The notes below the pieces were generated by a model, which did no database searches, was not told the origin of the DNA, and saw only the letters and a list, made by a program, of their open reading frames with translations. A stretch of DNA of 64,000 nucleotides from Sabellastarte sp. h YS-2021 (taxonomy: Eukaryota; Annelida; Polychaeta; Sabellida; Sabellidae). The stretch is taken from positions 3,785,962 to 3,849,961 of the forward strand of contig OZ024933.1 of the NCBI GenBank assembly GCA_964017235.1. Direction: 5' to 3'. How positions within the stretch are numbered: the stretch's first letter is position 1; every line of letters begins with the position of its first letter. A program made the translations under genes and the position numbers. Shown piece after piece: positions 24,090-36,139 of this stretch.

Positions 24090-24498
24090 GGTTCCCACAG
24101 ACTTTTGACAACTGAATTCAAGGTCTTTTCAAGGATTTTCAAGGTCAACAACAACAATTCTCAAGGATATATTTTAAGACATGGCCTCCTTTACCTCTCC
24201 TTCTAGCCGTTCGTTACTCCCACAAAATTCTTTGTCACATTATTTTAACAACTCATTACAACAATGCTATTAACAAATCTAATAATATTTTAACATAAAC
24301 TTTGTTCAGACTAGATCATACTTGCTTTGCTGAGTCTGCCATAGCCGTAAAACTAGATCATAAGGATGACAGTGATGCAGAAGTTGGGCAATAACAAATT
24401 CAAAGATTTTTCAAGGATTTTATTCAATTTTGGCCAAATTCAAGGACTTTCAAGGTCTTGAAAATGAAGCAATTTTTTCAAGGATGTGGGAACGCTGA
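24090..24498. mobile_element. Non-autonomous hAT-like element
   Basis: The left end CAGGGTTCCCACAG and the inverted right end TGTGGGAACGCTG form a 12-13-bp imperfect terminal repeat of hAT type (CAG start). Flanking 8-mers TGTATTTT and AGTATTTG agree at 6 of 8 positions, consistent with an old 8-bp target duplication. The interior is filled with TTCAAGG(A/T) phrases in both halves. No transposase frame is present. Confidence 0.7.
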
Positions 24499-24598
24499 GT
24501 ATTTGTGTTTGGGACACTCTTTATAAAAGGTTTTAAAAAACCTCCCAACTCACTGGACCACTCATGAGCTGTACTATGCTACACAGGTAAAACTGAGG

Positions 24599-24652
24599 CG
24601 GAGGGGGGGGGGGGTGGGGGGGGTGGGGGGGGGTGGGGGGAGAGGTTGGGGG
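24599..24652. repeat. G-rich tract with T interruptions
   Basis: G-runs of 6-12 separated by single T or A (GGGGTGGGGGGGTGGGG style). It could form G-quadruplex on the plus strand and would be error-prone in sequencing. Confidence 0.9.
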
Positions 24653-24689
24653 GGATGGACAGATATACAGCACAGCTTGTTGTTCAAAG

Positions 24690-24930
24690 TGCACTAGTCA
24701 GATACAAGGTCTGCTTTTCGCAGCCACAAAAATAAGGTTGTCAACCGGAAAGCAAATTCAGAGAAACACCTTTAAGGAAGTTGGGTATGACCTATACATT
24801 AGAAAGAAGCTGAAATTTTATCTCTTTTCAAAAGTATGCCAACCCTGGTTTGTACTTTTTGTTATCTGGAGTTTTCTTCTTTGTGCTGACCTCGGCTTAT
24901 GTCCCCTGATGTATCTGACTTATAGTTAAC
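24690..24930 (+). pseudogene. Possible LINE C-terminal remnant
   Basis: A short stretch includes RKKLKFYLFSKVCQPW, similar to the (F)KKKLKTYLFxKAYPP tail that ends many CR1/L2-like polymerases. It may be the displaced end of the fragment at 23.6-24.06 kb, separated by the hAT-like element and by G-rich DNA. The match is short. Confidence 0.4.
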
Positions 24931-25403
24931 GCATTTGTTTCTGCATCTGTGGCCGGCTTCAAGACCTGTCTGTCTTCATGGCAGATATTAAGCAAAATAA
25001 AAGGTCACCAAGGTATTTGTATTTGTAAAATTTTTTGACAAACTGAAAACCATCACCCACTTTGCTGTTTTTTACACTGTGATAATATCATAAGAGTCCG
25101 GTGACATTGCAATGCACTGCACTGACTGTTCTCATTAACAGTATTTCAAGTCTTGTTTTTGGACTAATATTAATCCTGTCTGAGTTCTTGGACACAAGTC
25201 TCCCATTTAGAGCTTTGGTTTCCGTTTCAGTGCATCAATAAATTTTGCAAGATTTTTATTCATAAAGAGGGGCAAATAAAAATAAGATAAGCTTAGGATT
25301 TGTGGAGATCGAGTGAGGTACTTAAAATTATCCACTAGTCTGGTTTCATCCTTATGATGCATTCACACTGCCCTGATGTTTTATCTGAAATATATTTCTG
25401 TAA
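24931..25403. other. Unassigned intronic sequence
   Basis: No recognised gene or repeat. Confidence 0.4.
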
Positions 25404-25446
25404 ACAAGAAGGGAGTGCCCCCCAGGTACTGCCTCAGCTGACAATT
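25404..25446. mobile_element. Solo left end related to the composite element
   Basis: AAACAAGAAGGGAGTGCCCC, followed shortly by TGCCTCAGCTGAC, matches the left end of the composites at 4.0 and 40.0 kb (ACAAGAGGAGAGTGCCCG ... GTGTCAGCTGAC). The hairpin is degraded to AGTGCCCCCCAGGTACT. No A or C repeats follow, so it is a truncated or different member. Confidence 0.6.
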
Positions 25447-25705
25447 TTTAGAAAGGCATTTTTAAACCATTTGCTCACATGAATAAAATTCTGAAGTTCC
25501 CTTAATGGTAAACTCACAGCCATTCCTCATTTAAACTATTTCCAAGATGTTCTTGATTTTTTTAAAAAAAGAAAAAGTCTTAAAATCTGACTCAATAATT
25601 AAACCTTTTTTTCTAGGGTTGGCCTCCCGAGAACAGAACTGAATCCCAGATAATGAGCTCTTGTAGCTCAACTAATTCAAAGGTAGAAGGGCAATGAAGC
25701 GGGTT

Positions 25706-25732
25706 GGGGGGGGGGGGGGGGGGGGGGGGGGG
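25706..25732. repeat. Poly-G tract, 27 bp
   Basis: Uninterrupted G homopolymer followed by AGGAG. Its length is likely variable or uncertain. Confidence 0.95.
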
Positions 25733-26038
25733 AGGAGTTGTTTGACAAAATATGCCTTACATCCTGCTTCCAAATGATACAGCTCATACGAAAATTCATA
25801 ACAATAAGCCTCGATCAATATTCACCCTCCATACACTCACATCAGAGTGAAAACAAGGGTGACGTGGTTAGGTTTCACCCAACCACAGAGTCGAATCTTA
25901 GGACAGCACTGGGTGTTGAAATCTGTAAACTTTGTATTATCGCCCGCATTTGGAAACCGCATTCAGGGAAGTTTTCAGATTTGTGTCGCGAGATGGGTAT
26001 TTGTTTACAAATATAAAGGGTCTGTAGATGCGCAGTTT

Positions 26039-26285
26039 TACAAAGCTGGTTTAAGATGAAAACCACCAGCATATTTCCTGTCCACGGACTTGCCTCATTA
26101 ATATTAATGAGCAAATATGCGCAGTCACGGCAGTTCTTTGAGGGGATTTCCTGAGGATATTATACAAGGCTGGTTTAAGATGAAAACTACCAGCATATTT
26201 CCTGTCCACGCACTTGCCTCATTAATATTAGTGAGCAAATATGCGCAGTCACAGCAGTTCCTTAGGGGTTTCCTGACAATATAGT
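26039..26285. repeat. 124-bp direct duplication with a palindromic core
   Basis: GCTGGTTTAAGATGAAAAC recurs at 26045 and 26169. Each copy continues through ATTTCCTGTCCACG, ACTTGCCTCATTAATATTAATGAG-like text, and AGCAAATATGCGCAGTCAC. In the first copy CTCATTAATATTAATGAG is a perfect 18-bp palindrome. The second copy has one change in it (TTAGTGAG). The copies are close in sequence, so the duplication is recent or conserved. Confidence 0.9.
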
Positions 26286-26689
26286 ACATGGATATTTTAC
26301 AGAAGCAAATTGTAAGTATTTAAATAAAATATTCGTGTGTTATTGCTACAATATTACGATAGCCATAATGAGCGATAATCGGGGATCAGAGGTTATGCTG
26401 TATTTTACCGATGAAGTATTTTGTCGTGAGTTCTGTAGCTTAAAGTATCTGGTCTTTGTCGAAACGTCCATTTTATAAAATATTGTCAGGAAATAAGATT
26501 GGCGAACTGGTTTATTTTGTAAATATACTGTAAAACTATTTGGAAGACAACTTCCTCCAAATTAAGAAACGGATTGACAGAAAAATTAATTAACGCGATA
26601 ACTTCTAGGACATGCAAAAGCGCCTTCGAGTGGTTGAATGTAGAACTACGGAGTTTGAATATTTTCATTGTCTCTGCCAGAGGTGTCCT

Positions 26690-26760
26690 CGATTCTGATT
26701 GGCTGAACGAAAAATGTATAGTACTACCGTGACGTCACTTCATTCATTAATTTATTTGCG
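26690..26760. promoter_or_regulatory. ATTGG box and CRE palindrome
   Basis: TTCTGATTGGCTGAAC (inverted CCAAT) at about 26692 lies about 30 bp before a full cAMP-response palindrome TGACGTCA near 26730. Such a pair is typical of core promoters or enhancers. No recognisable exon starts nearby on either strand, so the assignment is speculative. Confidence 0.3.
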
Positions 26761-28130
26761 GTTTATTTCTTTGACAAATGGGTAGATGCGCAGACAACAA
26801 TTTCACATTAACAGTGACTGCGTGATACACCAGCAGACAAATAAATTACTTGGGGGTTTAAGGTCTAGAAACCAGCAGACGAAACGGTTAAAAAAGACTC
26901 GTTCGAGTAGAAAATCACAATGGGAATACAATAGGTTCTAGGACATACGGGACCTTATAGAAAGCCAGACGTAGTGCCAGACATGCTTTTTACTTCATAA
27001 AATATAACTTAATAAAAGCGTTAAAAATCTTCAAAATGGCAGAGTATATAATATACACCTTAATGTACTGATATGTGAACAAATATTATTCAGAATTTGA
27101 TATTTAAGGGCTTAATCGGCCAATTTAAAATCGCGGCCACAACCCAGTACATAACTCGAATCAAAGATTCGACTAATAAAATGAGTTGCAATACCATAAA
27201 GATAAGTCATAGCACCCAACAGATTGACTGAGAAGAATGGTCATGAGTCCTCAGAACAGAATTGATTACTCAAAAATGTTCTAAACATGTCAATTATCTT
27301 TAATTAGCATTGTGACAATTATCCCTCAATCTTCACGTATGCCAAGCTATGAGATGTAACACCACGTTGATTATTCTCGATAGAGTTGAGACTGCTGGAT
27401 TGGTGAGCTTGGGAGGCAAACTTGTGGTAGTGCAGCATGGGAATAATACTGAAACAGAAAAGTGCGACTACTGCTTAATAAGCTGAAAAATTAATGCGAA
27501 TACAGGAAACCACGACAGACATATAGGTTTAAATGGCAAAACACAAGAAGTCAATCCAGAAGTTTTAAGCTTCAAGTCTTTTACGATTATAGATTTTTCT
27601 ATTATTTCTTGGTGCTTATAATCGACAAAATTTATGGAAACTATGATCACAGTTGATAAAGTGTAATATAGATGAAAGTGATACTTGAAATAAGCTTGAC
27701 AGAAACATTGTGGTTTTTGTGGGGTAAACAATTTTTCTGCAAAAGAAGGGCAATTTCCATGAATTTCCACATTTGTTAGATAAATAGAAGTGGTGTTCCT
27801 TTTGTGGCTTACGTTACATGCTGTGGTGATTTTAACTTTGCATCTATCAATTGTACATTATTCTTCACAGAAAAATTTTAGTAACATTTTACCACTGTTC
27901 ACATTGAATCGGTCTGCAAATGTCTGGGCAAATTAATCATTCATTTAACACTTAGATCACTTAGTTTCATGTTGACCTATTGAACTAATATATGAGTCAA
28001 ATATATTTAACTATTCTGGGCTTGTTTGGGGCTTGATGTGTTTTGCATTTTAGTAGTATCCATTAGGCTTCATAAGTGTAAATAAGTTGGGATTTGTAAT
28101 TAGGTAGGATGTGTTCAACACAACACGGAG
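26761..28130. other. Unassigned intronic sequence
   Basis: No gene or repeat family was recognised. A 100-codon minus-strand frame at 27468-27770 is AT-rich with no family resemblance. Confidence 0.4.
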
Positions 28131-28134
28131 AGTG

Positions 28135-29126
28135 TTTCCAGCATGTGGCATGATTCAACACCATGAGATATGGAAGAAGTGAAACAGTTAAAAAATCAGA
28201 AGACTTTCACAGCAAATAGTGTGAGCTTTGTATAATGTTTAAGTAGAGAAGATAACATTTAAGAGACAAAATGTCCAGGACGATGTACACCTACATCCCC
28301 AACTACTGTAACTTCCTCGGTTTCTGAGATATGGCCAGTGCAAGATATTAAAGGTCAAGGTAACTATGGTAAGGTCACGCCATGACATTGTCCACCTACA
28401 CCCCTTAACAATGTCCACACCAAATATCAACCTCCTGCACCTCACAGTTTCCGGGACATACCCTGGACAAGACTTTAAAGGTAAAAGTCACTATAGCAAG
28501 GTCAAGGGTCAAATCAAGGTGAAACCATGACTTTGCACACCTACAATCCCTTAACCAATGTCCCTACCAAGTATCAATTTCTTACACCTTACGGTTCCCA
28601 AGATATAGCCCAGACAACATTTTAAAAGTCAAGGTTGCTATGGCATGGTCAAAGGTCAAATCAAGGTCACATCATAAGGTTGCACACCTACAACCCAAAC
28701 CAATGTCCGTACCATGTATCAACTTCCTACACCTTAAGGTTTCTGAGATATTGCCCAAAGAACATCTTAAAGGTCAAGGTCACTTCAGCAAGGTTAAAGG
28801 TCAAATCAAGATCAAACTATGATGTTGCACACCTACACCCCCCAGCCAATGGCATTACCAAGTATCAACTTCCTACACCTTACGGTTTCTGAGATATAAC
28901 CCGGACAAGATTTTAAAAGTCGCGGTCACTACAGCAAGGTCATATTTAGGTCACACCATGACACTGCACACCTACACCCCCAACGAAGTGTCCCTACCAA
29001 GTATCAACTTCCTGTACCTTATGGTTTTTGAGATACAGACTGGACAAACTTTTCCTGTGGCCCACCTGCTCATCGGACACCATGGGTGAAAATAATACCC
29101 CGACAGCCATTAAGGGCTGTGGGGTA
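28135..29126. mobile_element. B-type hairpin element, copy B2
   Basis: A degraded left part (ATTCAACACCATGAGATATG, GAAGAAGTGAAACAGTT) corresponds to the conserved left region of B1, B3 and B4, but the GCATC-AGA-GATGC hairpin is lost. The core has about five B units. The right end has CACCATGGGTGAAAATAATA and a strong palindrome at 29096-29126 centred on ATTAAG and closed by TACCCC/GGGGTA. There is no coding potential. Confidence 0.82.
28270..29045. repeat. B-family array, ~146-bp period
   Basis: Units with GCACACCTACAxxCCC, TATCAACTTCCTACACCTTA, GAGATATAGCCC and AGGTCAAGGTCAC recur. The first units are more diverged than those at 58.9-59.7 kb. Open frames on both strands here are by-products of the repeat. 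Confidence 0.9.
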
Positions 29127-31489
29127 AAAATGGGACAGAGGCCCATGATCAACATGATTACACTTAATCTGACCTTGACTAGATTTGTAGCTTGAACTAG
29201 ATAGTCTTGTGGTTGACTGTATATTTTTATTGTTTTAGAACTGGTTCCTGAAAGTGTAAATTCAATGAAAAACTGGATATGTTTGATTTAGTAAATACAA
29301 TAAGTTATCAAAATATGTACATGATATATAAATGTATTATAAATATATATATAGTGTGAGGTGCTTTGGAAAGTGTTTTTGTTTTAATCAAATGGCTAAT
29401 ATCTTGATAGAATATAATAAAATACCGTGAATTTTTTTTTGGAGTTGAATATTTTGGTGAAATAAATAAACTTAAAAGCCCATTCATTGAATTTTAAAAT
29501 CATTTGGTTTTTTTTCAGACTAACAGCTGATTTATAGACATTCAAAGTTGATAAATGGAATTTGTAAGCTCAATTTATTGGGTTGATGAAGTCAATCAAC
29601 TGAGTTTAAAAGTGGATTTATTGAGTTTAAAGGTTGACAACTCCCTCCCCCCATCTCCCAAAGCAACCCCAAAATTTTGAACTGGCCCAAATACTCTTTA
29701 GTACAGAACTACTATAAAAGTACAAATTACATCAAGCTGCCAAAAGAATCCTGGTCTTAGATTAGATTTTACTTGTATCCAAAATCATTTCACTTGGGAC
29801 CCCAAAGCAGTAAATCTAGTTAAAGTTAAACTGCTGGGCTTTTCATCTGGGAAAACATTAATTGTTCAAGCCAGTTAAAGATAAACTCAATAACCTTGGC
29901 ATGTTTCTCATCATTGATGGAAGTTTAGCTTCTTGTCACCCTTTATTACCACAAAAAGAAATGGATGCCTCATTCTGTGGATTTCATTTATTTTGAGGAC
30001 ATTTCCCCCGGGATCACACAACCTTGTTCATTGAATGAGAAAGCGACGCTTGGGTTTTTATAAGATTAAAACTTGTCAAGGAAACCTTTATACAAATTTG
30101 TTGTATATTTATTTAATTTCTGGATTTTTTGGTTAAGAATCAGACTGTTATAAATAGAGAAAACACAGACATAATGTTGCATATATTGGTAATTAAATCA
30201 GCAAGACAGACTGACAGAAAAGTCAACTATATTAATTTAATAACAAAGGTCAATGTACTACAAAGTGAGAAGAATACTAATTGAAGGCTCCTTTTCGGCC
30301 AAAGTTCAGGAGCTGATATCACGAATTGGCTTAAGCTTGGTCTCACACTCTAAACTGAGATATTCAGCTCAAAGATTCACACTCAAATGATTTCAAAAGA
30401 TTTCTAATTCTAACTGAACTTTTATACTGCTTAATCTATGTGAACTGCAGATTCTAAGGTGCAACATCTCCAACTTTATGGATGAAGTTTATGAACTTAA
30501 TATCTCCATACTTAGCCAGAGTTCTAAATCAGTTATAGAGGACTTAAAAGAGACTTGAGATTTGGCTGAGTTAAGGTCTCGACTTTAAGCCAACCAAAGA
30601 GGTTACCACAAGCTCTGATTAAATATCATTAACTGAATCATTAAACTAACCCAGGGCTGATTTCATGAAACAGCTTAACCTGGTTCCAGGCTCTAATCTG
30701 AAATTTTTAGCTCAAGTATATGATACTGTTTGACTGAGCCCATAGTATGTGATAGTTGAGTAATTTTACAGAGAGTTAATTTCAGATATGACTGAGTCAT
30801 GGGCTCCAGTTTACCAAGAAAGTGTCTCAAGTTTTTAGCCCAGAGTTTGAAGCCTTTTTTTCAGCATTTGAAACAATTAACACATGTAGATTGTGTATGC
30901 TTTAACAAAGTTTAAATTTTTTTTAATCAAAGTAAATTAAGAGTACTTTTAATGTGTAACCTAAGTATAAAGGCAGAGTCCAATTTGCTATAACAATGAA
31001 ACTCAACAGAGTTGACATAAATTTTTCAAAGGAAAAGTCTCAAGAGGGGCTCTAAATCTTGGCTCAGTCTGAAATCCTAATCTTCTTATCTTCACCAATG
31101 AGGTTATGTTTTTGGTGGTGTGTGTTTGTCTGTTTGTGAAATAGGCACATGGAATAGACAATTTGATTTTGCTGGTAATCCGGATGGCCGTCTGAATCCA
31201 GGAAATTTTTAAACAAATTTTTATTGTACTCATGACAGATATTGGAAGTGTTGGGACTTGGCAGAGGTTTGTGCTAACTGAGTACTAGTGCTGTAATCAT
31301 CGGCAATTTCTGAAGATCGGGGACTGCCGCTAGAAGCGAGGTGAACTGGAGTTGAGCTCGAGTAAAGGAAAAAAAGAATTGTGTTCACTGTTCCGCACCA
31401 TTCTTTGCAAAGAAATATATTTTGTTGCTGGTTAAATTGTACAGCTATGTATGAGCACTTCATGGACCAGTCATGTAAGTAAGGTAAAC
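29127..31489. other. Unassigned, with foldback-element fragments
   Basis: Mostly unrecognised AT-rich DNA. Fragments similar to the 21.5-kb MITE occur near 30,655-30,720 (GGGCTGATTTCATGAAAC ... GGCTCTAATCTGA) and near 30,800-30,850 (AGTGTCTCAAGTTTTTAGCC). Confidence 0.45.
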
Positions 31490-32192
31490 AAGAGGGTCAA
31501 AGATGCCCCAAAAGGCGGGTTGCGCAGACAGCAATGACGTTAGCGACTGCTGTAATTACATTTAGAAACAAGAAAGAAATGTTAGGTCACCCAGTTAAGG
31601 TGAATGTGTTAGATGTGCTAAGAAGCGTAAAACTTGTAATCTAGGTTACATAATTGTATCTATGCTATAAACGGAGGAACGAAAGGACGGAATTACACCA
31701 ATTTCGAAAGCAACTTAGCTATGATGGTGATGTATCTCCCTGTCAAGTTTGAATTTGATTGGACACAACGTTTTCGAGTTAGAGTCCGGAAACAGAAATG
31801 TTGACGGACAGTCAAATGGACAAAAAACAGACAAACAAACGGACAGAATTACACCAATTTTGAAGGGAACCTAGCTATGATGGTGATCTATCTCCCTGTC
31901 AAGTTTGAATTCAATTGGACACAGCGTTTTCGAGTTAGAGTCCGGAAACAGAAATGTTGACGGACAGTCAAATGGACAAAAAACAGACAAATGAACAGAC
32001 AGAATTATACCAATTTTGAAATGAACCTAGCTATGATGGTAATCTATCTCCCTGTCAAGTTTGAATTCAATTGGACACACTGTTTTCGAGTTAGAGCCCG
32101 GAAACAGAAATTTGAACAGACAGACGGTCAGACAGATGGACGTCGGACACATCAATCTAATAGGCGGGTTTGTTACATGCAACCCGCCTAAT
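31490..32192. mobile_element. G-type hairpin element, 0.7 kb
   Basis: The left end AACAAGAGGGTCAAAGATG resembles the ACAAGA start of the composites and is followed by AAGGCGGGTTGCGCAGAC. The right palindrome TAGGCGGGTT-(10 nt)-AACCCGCCTA (32161-32190) has a perfect 10-bp stem, and GCAACCCGCC within it is the exact inverse of the left GGCGGGTTGC. The core has three ~156-bp units. This is the smallest intact example in the window of the hairpin/signature/tandem-core/palindrome layout. Confidence 0.85.
31685..32140. repeat. G-family array, three ~156-bp units
   Basis: AATTACACC or AATTATACC recurs at 31691, 31848 and 32003. Units contain ATCTCCCTGTCAAGTTTGAA, TTTTCGAGTTAGAGTCCGG, AAACAGAAATG and GACAGTCAAATGGAC. 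They form the core of the G element. Confidence 0.9.
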
Positions 32193-34785
32193 AAAAAAAC
32201 GACCATTGTTCATTGACTTTTATCTTTTTTATGGTTAGATAAATTGTAAAAGTGCTAGTTTGTATCGAGGTTGGTATATCATTATTTATTTCTTCAAAAC
32301 TTGCATAAATCGGTGTGATCTCCAAATATTGCCCACCGAGTTAAGGTCAGCCTGTTACTGAGTGCTCTTTTTTTCAATAGGATTCAACAAAACAAATTTT
32401 GGATCAAGCATTCATAATTATATTTTATATTTATAAAGCATGTACATTTCAAACTACATGCAGTGAAACCAATCTGAATTTAGAGAATTTAATAATTTAG
32501 AATTCAGACTAGTGGCTCAGCCTGAGACTGGGCTAAACCCGAGACATTTTTGTGAAATTGGTCGAGGAAATTAGATTGCACCATTTGTGATAAAAAGGAG
32601 TCTGTTTTTCCCTAATACCCAGATTTAAAATCAGGGATCACTTCACTTATCTGTACAAATGTGGAGACTTTGTTTTTCTCCATCGCTTCCAAAAGTTGAA
32701 CAAACCTTGATTAACTGTGGTGTTTTTAAAAATTAATTCTCTTTTTCTGACAAATAACTTAAGGTGAATTTATCTGACCAAAAGTCTCATTCCCTGTGTA
32801 AACAAGCTGCATTTCATAATCTCCAGCCCAGCTGACTGGCAGAAGATAAAAACTAAAACAGACAAGCCTTTACAATATTAACCCCTATTCAAAGCCTTTA
32901 ATGCTGGACTTTTATGAAGAAGATTTTCTATTGAAAAGGCACTTACATATCAGATGTAGTCCTGCAATAAATCTCAGAATATACTATTCCCTGCCAGAGC
33001 TAGAACTGGTTTAGTGTTATAAAATGGATTTCTTTTGATTAAAATGTGTGCACAAAATGATTTGTAAGTGTGTTTTACGCATAAGAAATAAAATGATTAA
33101 ACTTTTAAACAGTGCCCTCTACAGGGCTATTTTATAATTTCTACTTGAAATCAGTACCCCACCACTGAAAAAACTCGGAAAACATACATTCAGTGATATA
33201 ATCTAATTTTTTCAGTCCTTGCATAAACCAACTAATACTCTACTAAAGCTGAATCTTACTAGAAGGTAGGTCTTATGATCTACAAGTCTCCCGCTTAATC
33301 TTCCAAGCTTGCAATGAGTGATTATGACTGAAAGTTATATCCTTGAATATTTCTGGGTGTGAGGACCTATATTTTGGCCATACAATTAATCCATTTGGAT
33401 GTAATGCAAAATGTATAGTAGTCCCTCCTCTCAAAAAAATAGATTGCATGTATGACCAGACATCATGCTGGTGAGTTCAATTACCTATTCCTTACGCAGG
33501 ACGTCTACTACGTAACCTTCTTGATGGAAGTAACTATGGACTTATGTCACTTACTATTGAAGCCTTAGGGTCTGGATGAAAGGAAGCAACCCTCCTGGTA
33601 GCCTTGCCACAGGCAAGTATAGACACAAGTGTTTGATTACATTATAATTATTATTATGTTCTCATACATTTACTTAGCTTAGCTAGCTCTCATAACAGAA
33701 GGCCTCTCATATATTAAGTGTACATTATGGCAAAAATACTTGATGTTAGCATTATAGTTCAGACAGCCTGGAAGGCCAGGCTACCCTCCTGTTGCATATT
33801 TTCAAACCTTCAAAAAGTACAAAGAATCACAAATTTCAGATGTTTGCAATGTTATCAAGACTAACTTAAAAGTTAAGTCAGGTTTTAATGAGTAAATCCT
33901 CTCAGACGGAGTGGCTATAAAAGGCTTTTATCAAAGAGAAACCTATACTGTAAATGACTCTTTAGAATGAGCATCACACATATAGCTCACCTTGACGAAG
34001 CCACTTGACGGCTGACTAATGAGACAGAATAATTAGTCTGGGCCCGTCAAGATTAAGTCTGACAGAGGCATTAGACTGCAAGCTTGATTTGCCCCGCATT
34101 TAAAACACCAGTGTTATTTCTCACTTCCCATCCAGTCCCCCATAGCATGGGATTTTTAAGTATATTCTTAGAAATTCATCTCTCTGTTCTGAACCACACA
34201 GTACTCAACCCAATACACATGTTATTTAATAAGATTAAAATAGATCGACATTGATACCAATGAAAGTGAATTCTTTCTCTTCTATTCTACTGTGGATTTC
34301 TATGGTACTTAATCTGTGCACCGAGGCAGACTCTGACAACACAACACCCAAAGACAATTGTACAGTTATAGCAAGGGTGAAGTACCCAAGAAAACAACCA
34401 ATTATTTATGGCGTTGGCATAATTTACCATTAATATAAACAGAGTACAACTTATAGTAAATAGGATGATTTACCATGTTAAATCACTAAATGTTATACAA
34501 AACATGGAATGGAGGTTATTTCCAGGAGAGAGATTTTGTTCACTTGGGAAAAAAATTGCAGAAAAACAGTTGTATTATTGTTCACAAATTATTATCCTTT
34601 GGTGTGGGGTGGGTGGGCGATATGATTTTCTAGAACACCTCCCATGGAACATGAAGGTTTTTCTAGAAACTAGATAGGAAGAATCAAAGATAATTAAACA
34701 TTATACTTGTGTTCCATTCATACTTATGTTCCAATCATTGACGGTCAGGGGCCGTATTCACAAAAGGGATCATCCTCAAGTTGGG
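32193..34785. other. Unassigned intronic sequence
   Basis: No conserved gene was recognised. A 60-codon plus-strand frame at 34251-34433 begins MIPMKVNSFSSILLWISMVL and looks like a signal-peptide-type N-terminus, but nothing else supports it. A MITE-like phrase TTTTTGTGAAATTGGTC occurs near 32,549. Confidence 0.4.
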
Positions 34786-34840
34786 CCAAAAATCAGCTCA
34801 AGTTTGGTACAAACAGCTGTAAACTTGAGCTGATTTTTGG
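34786..34840. repeat. Perfect 20-bp inverted repeat, 15-nt loop
   Basis: CCAAAAATCAGCTCAAGTTT at 34786-34805 is the exact reverse complement of 34821-34840, with a 15-nt loop. It sits directly against the first A-type unit at the left edge of the A3 block. It replaces the usual A left hairpin, so it may belong to a separate foldback element abutting or truncating A3. Confidence 0.95.
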
Positions 34841-35815
34841 CAAACCTCTAGGACCAACAATAGGCGAGTTATAAGCACTTTTAAGTTTGACTATCCTCAT
34901 TTGATGTTGAAGGAGGGGCTCAAGGTCAAATCTGACCACATCAAAAGATTCCCAACCCATGATTTCCTATCAGTTGGTTTCACATTGCAAACCTCTAGGA
35001 CCAATAATAAGTGAGTTATAAGCACTTTTAACTTTGGCCGTCCTCGTTTGACCTTGAATGAGGGGCCCAGGGTCAAATCTGACCACATCAAAAGACTTCC
35101 AGTCCATGATTTCCTATGAGTTGGTTAACCATCCCAAACCTCTGTGACCAATAATCAGGGAGTTTTAGCACTTTTAAGTTTTTCTATCCTCGTTTGATCT
35201 TGAAGGAGGGGCCCAAGGTCAAATCTGTCTACACCAGAAGATTCCCAGCCCATGATTTCCTATAGGTTGGTTTATCATCCCAAACCTCTAGGACCAATAA
35301 TAAGCGAGTTATAAGCACTTGTAAGTTTGGCTATCCTCGTATGACCTTGAAGGAGGGGCCCAAGGTCAAATCAACCACATCAAAAGATTCCCAGCGCATG
35401 ATTTCCTACAGGTTGGTTTACCATCCCAAACCTCTAGGACCAATAATAAGCGAGTTATAAGCACTTTTAAAGTACGCTATGTGGGTTACTTTGGCACTCC
35501 GTGAATGACCTTGAATTAAGAGTTTCAAGGTCAAATGTCTGCAAGGTTGTGGAGGACATATATATCTGTCATACATAGCATATATGAAAAGATTCAACTT
35601 TCTACCTACGAGAAACAGCCAGTAGAAAAATGTTGATAATTTTCAAAGAAATGCCCGCGCCGGTTTTTTAGAATGAGGCTAATTTCAGTCCCAGAGAAAC
35701 TTAACCCCCCCCATGAAGATATCCTGCAAATTTGGTGAACCTAGCTGATGTAGATTTCCTCTGAGAGCGTTAACGCAAAAAATCTCTCTACGTGCGGCAG
35801 GGACGGCCTAGGTTT
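34841..35815. mobile_element. A-type element, copy A3, both ends lost
   Basis: About four A units (147-bp class; TTTGACCTTGAATGAGGGGC, CCAATAATAAGTGAGTTATA) are followed by the A right region (AAAGTACGCTATGTGGGTTA, ATGCCCGCGCCGG, AGAGCGTTAACGC, AATCTCTCTACGTGCGGC). The right hairpin is absent: after GGGACGGCCTAGG the sequence changes. The left hairpin is also missing. Confidence 0.85.
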
Positions 35816-35844
35816 TATCTTATTAGTACAGTGGGCTTTGCTTA

Positions 35845-35965
35845 CCACTTAATATAGCAGTCCTCTGTCACTGTGTTGTATCCCCAGTGGCAGGCTAAAG
35901 AACACCAGCAATGTTGATAAATGGACTACTCTGAGTCTCTGTCTTTCAGCTAGGGGAATGTCCAT
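35845..35965 (+). mobile_element. SINE family 3 fragment
   Basis: GCAGTCCTCTGTCACTGTG, CCCCAGTGGCAGGCTAAAG, GTTGATAAATGGAC and TTTCAGCTAGGGGAATGTC match, in order, the reverse complement of 61,085-61,200. The tRNA-like head is missing here. Confidence 0.7.
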
Positions 35966-36139
35966 CCCTGTTAAATATTGCCTAAGTATTTTCTTAGTTC
36001 AAACATATTGCGTGTTTAGTAAGGCTAACACTGTTTCTCTTAATTACGGTATGTGCAGTTATTTCACCAGCAAAAGTTAATACACTGCTGGTGTTTTTGA
36101 AAAGACAAAGGATGAGTGGACACCTGGCTTATCAAAGTC

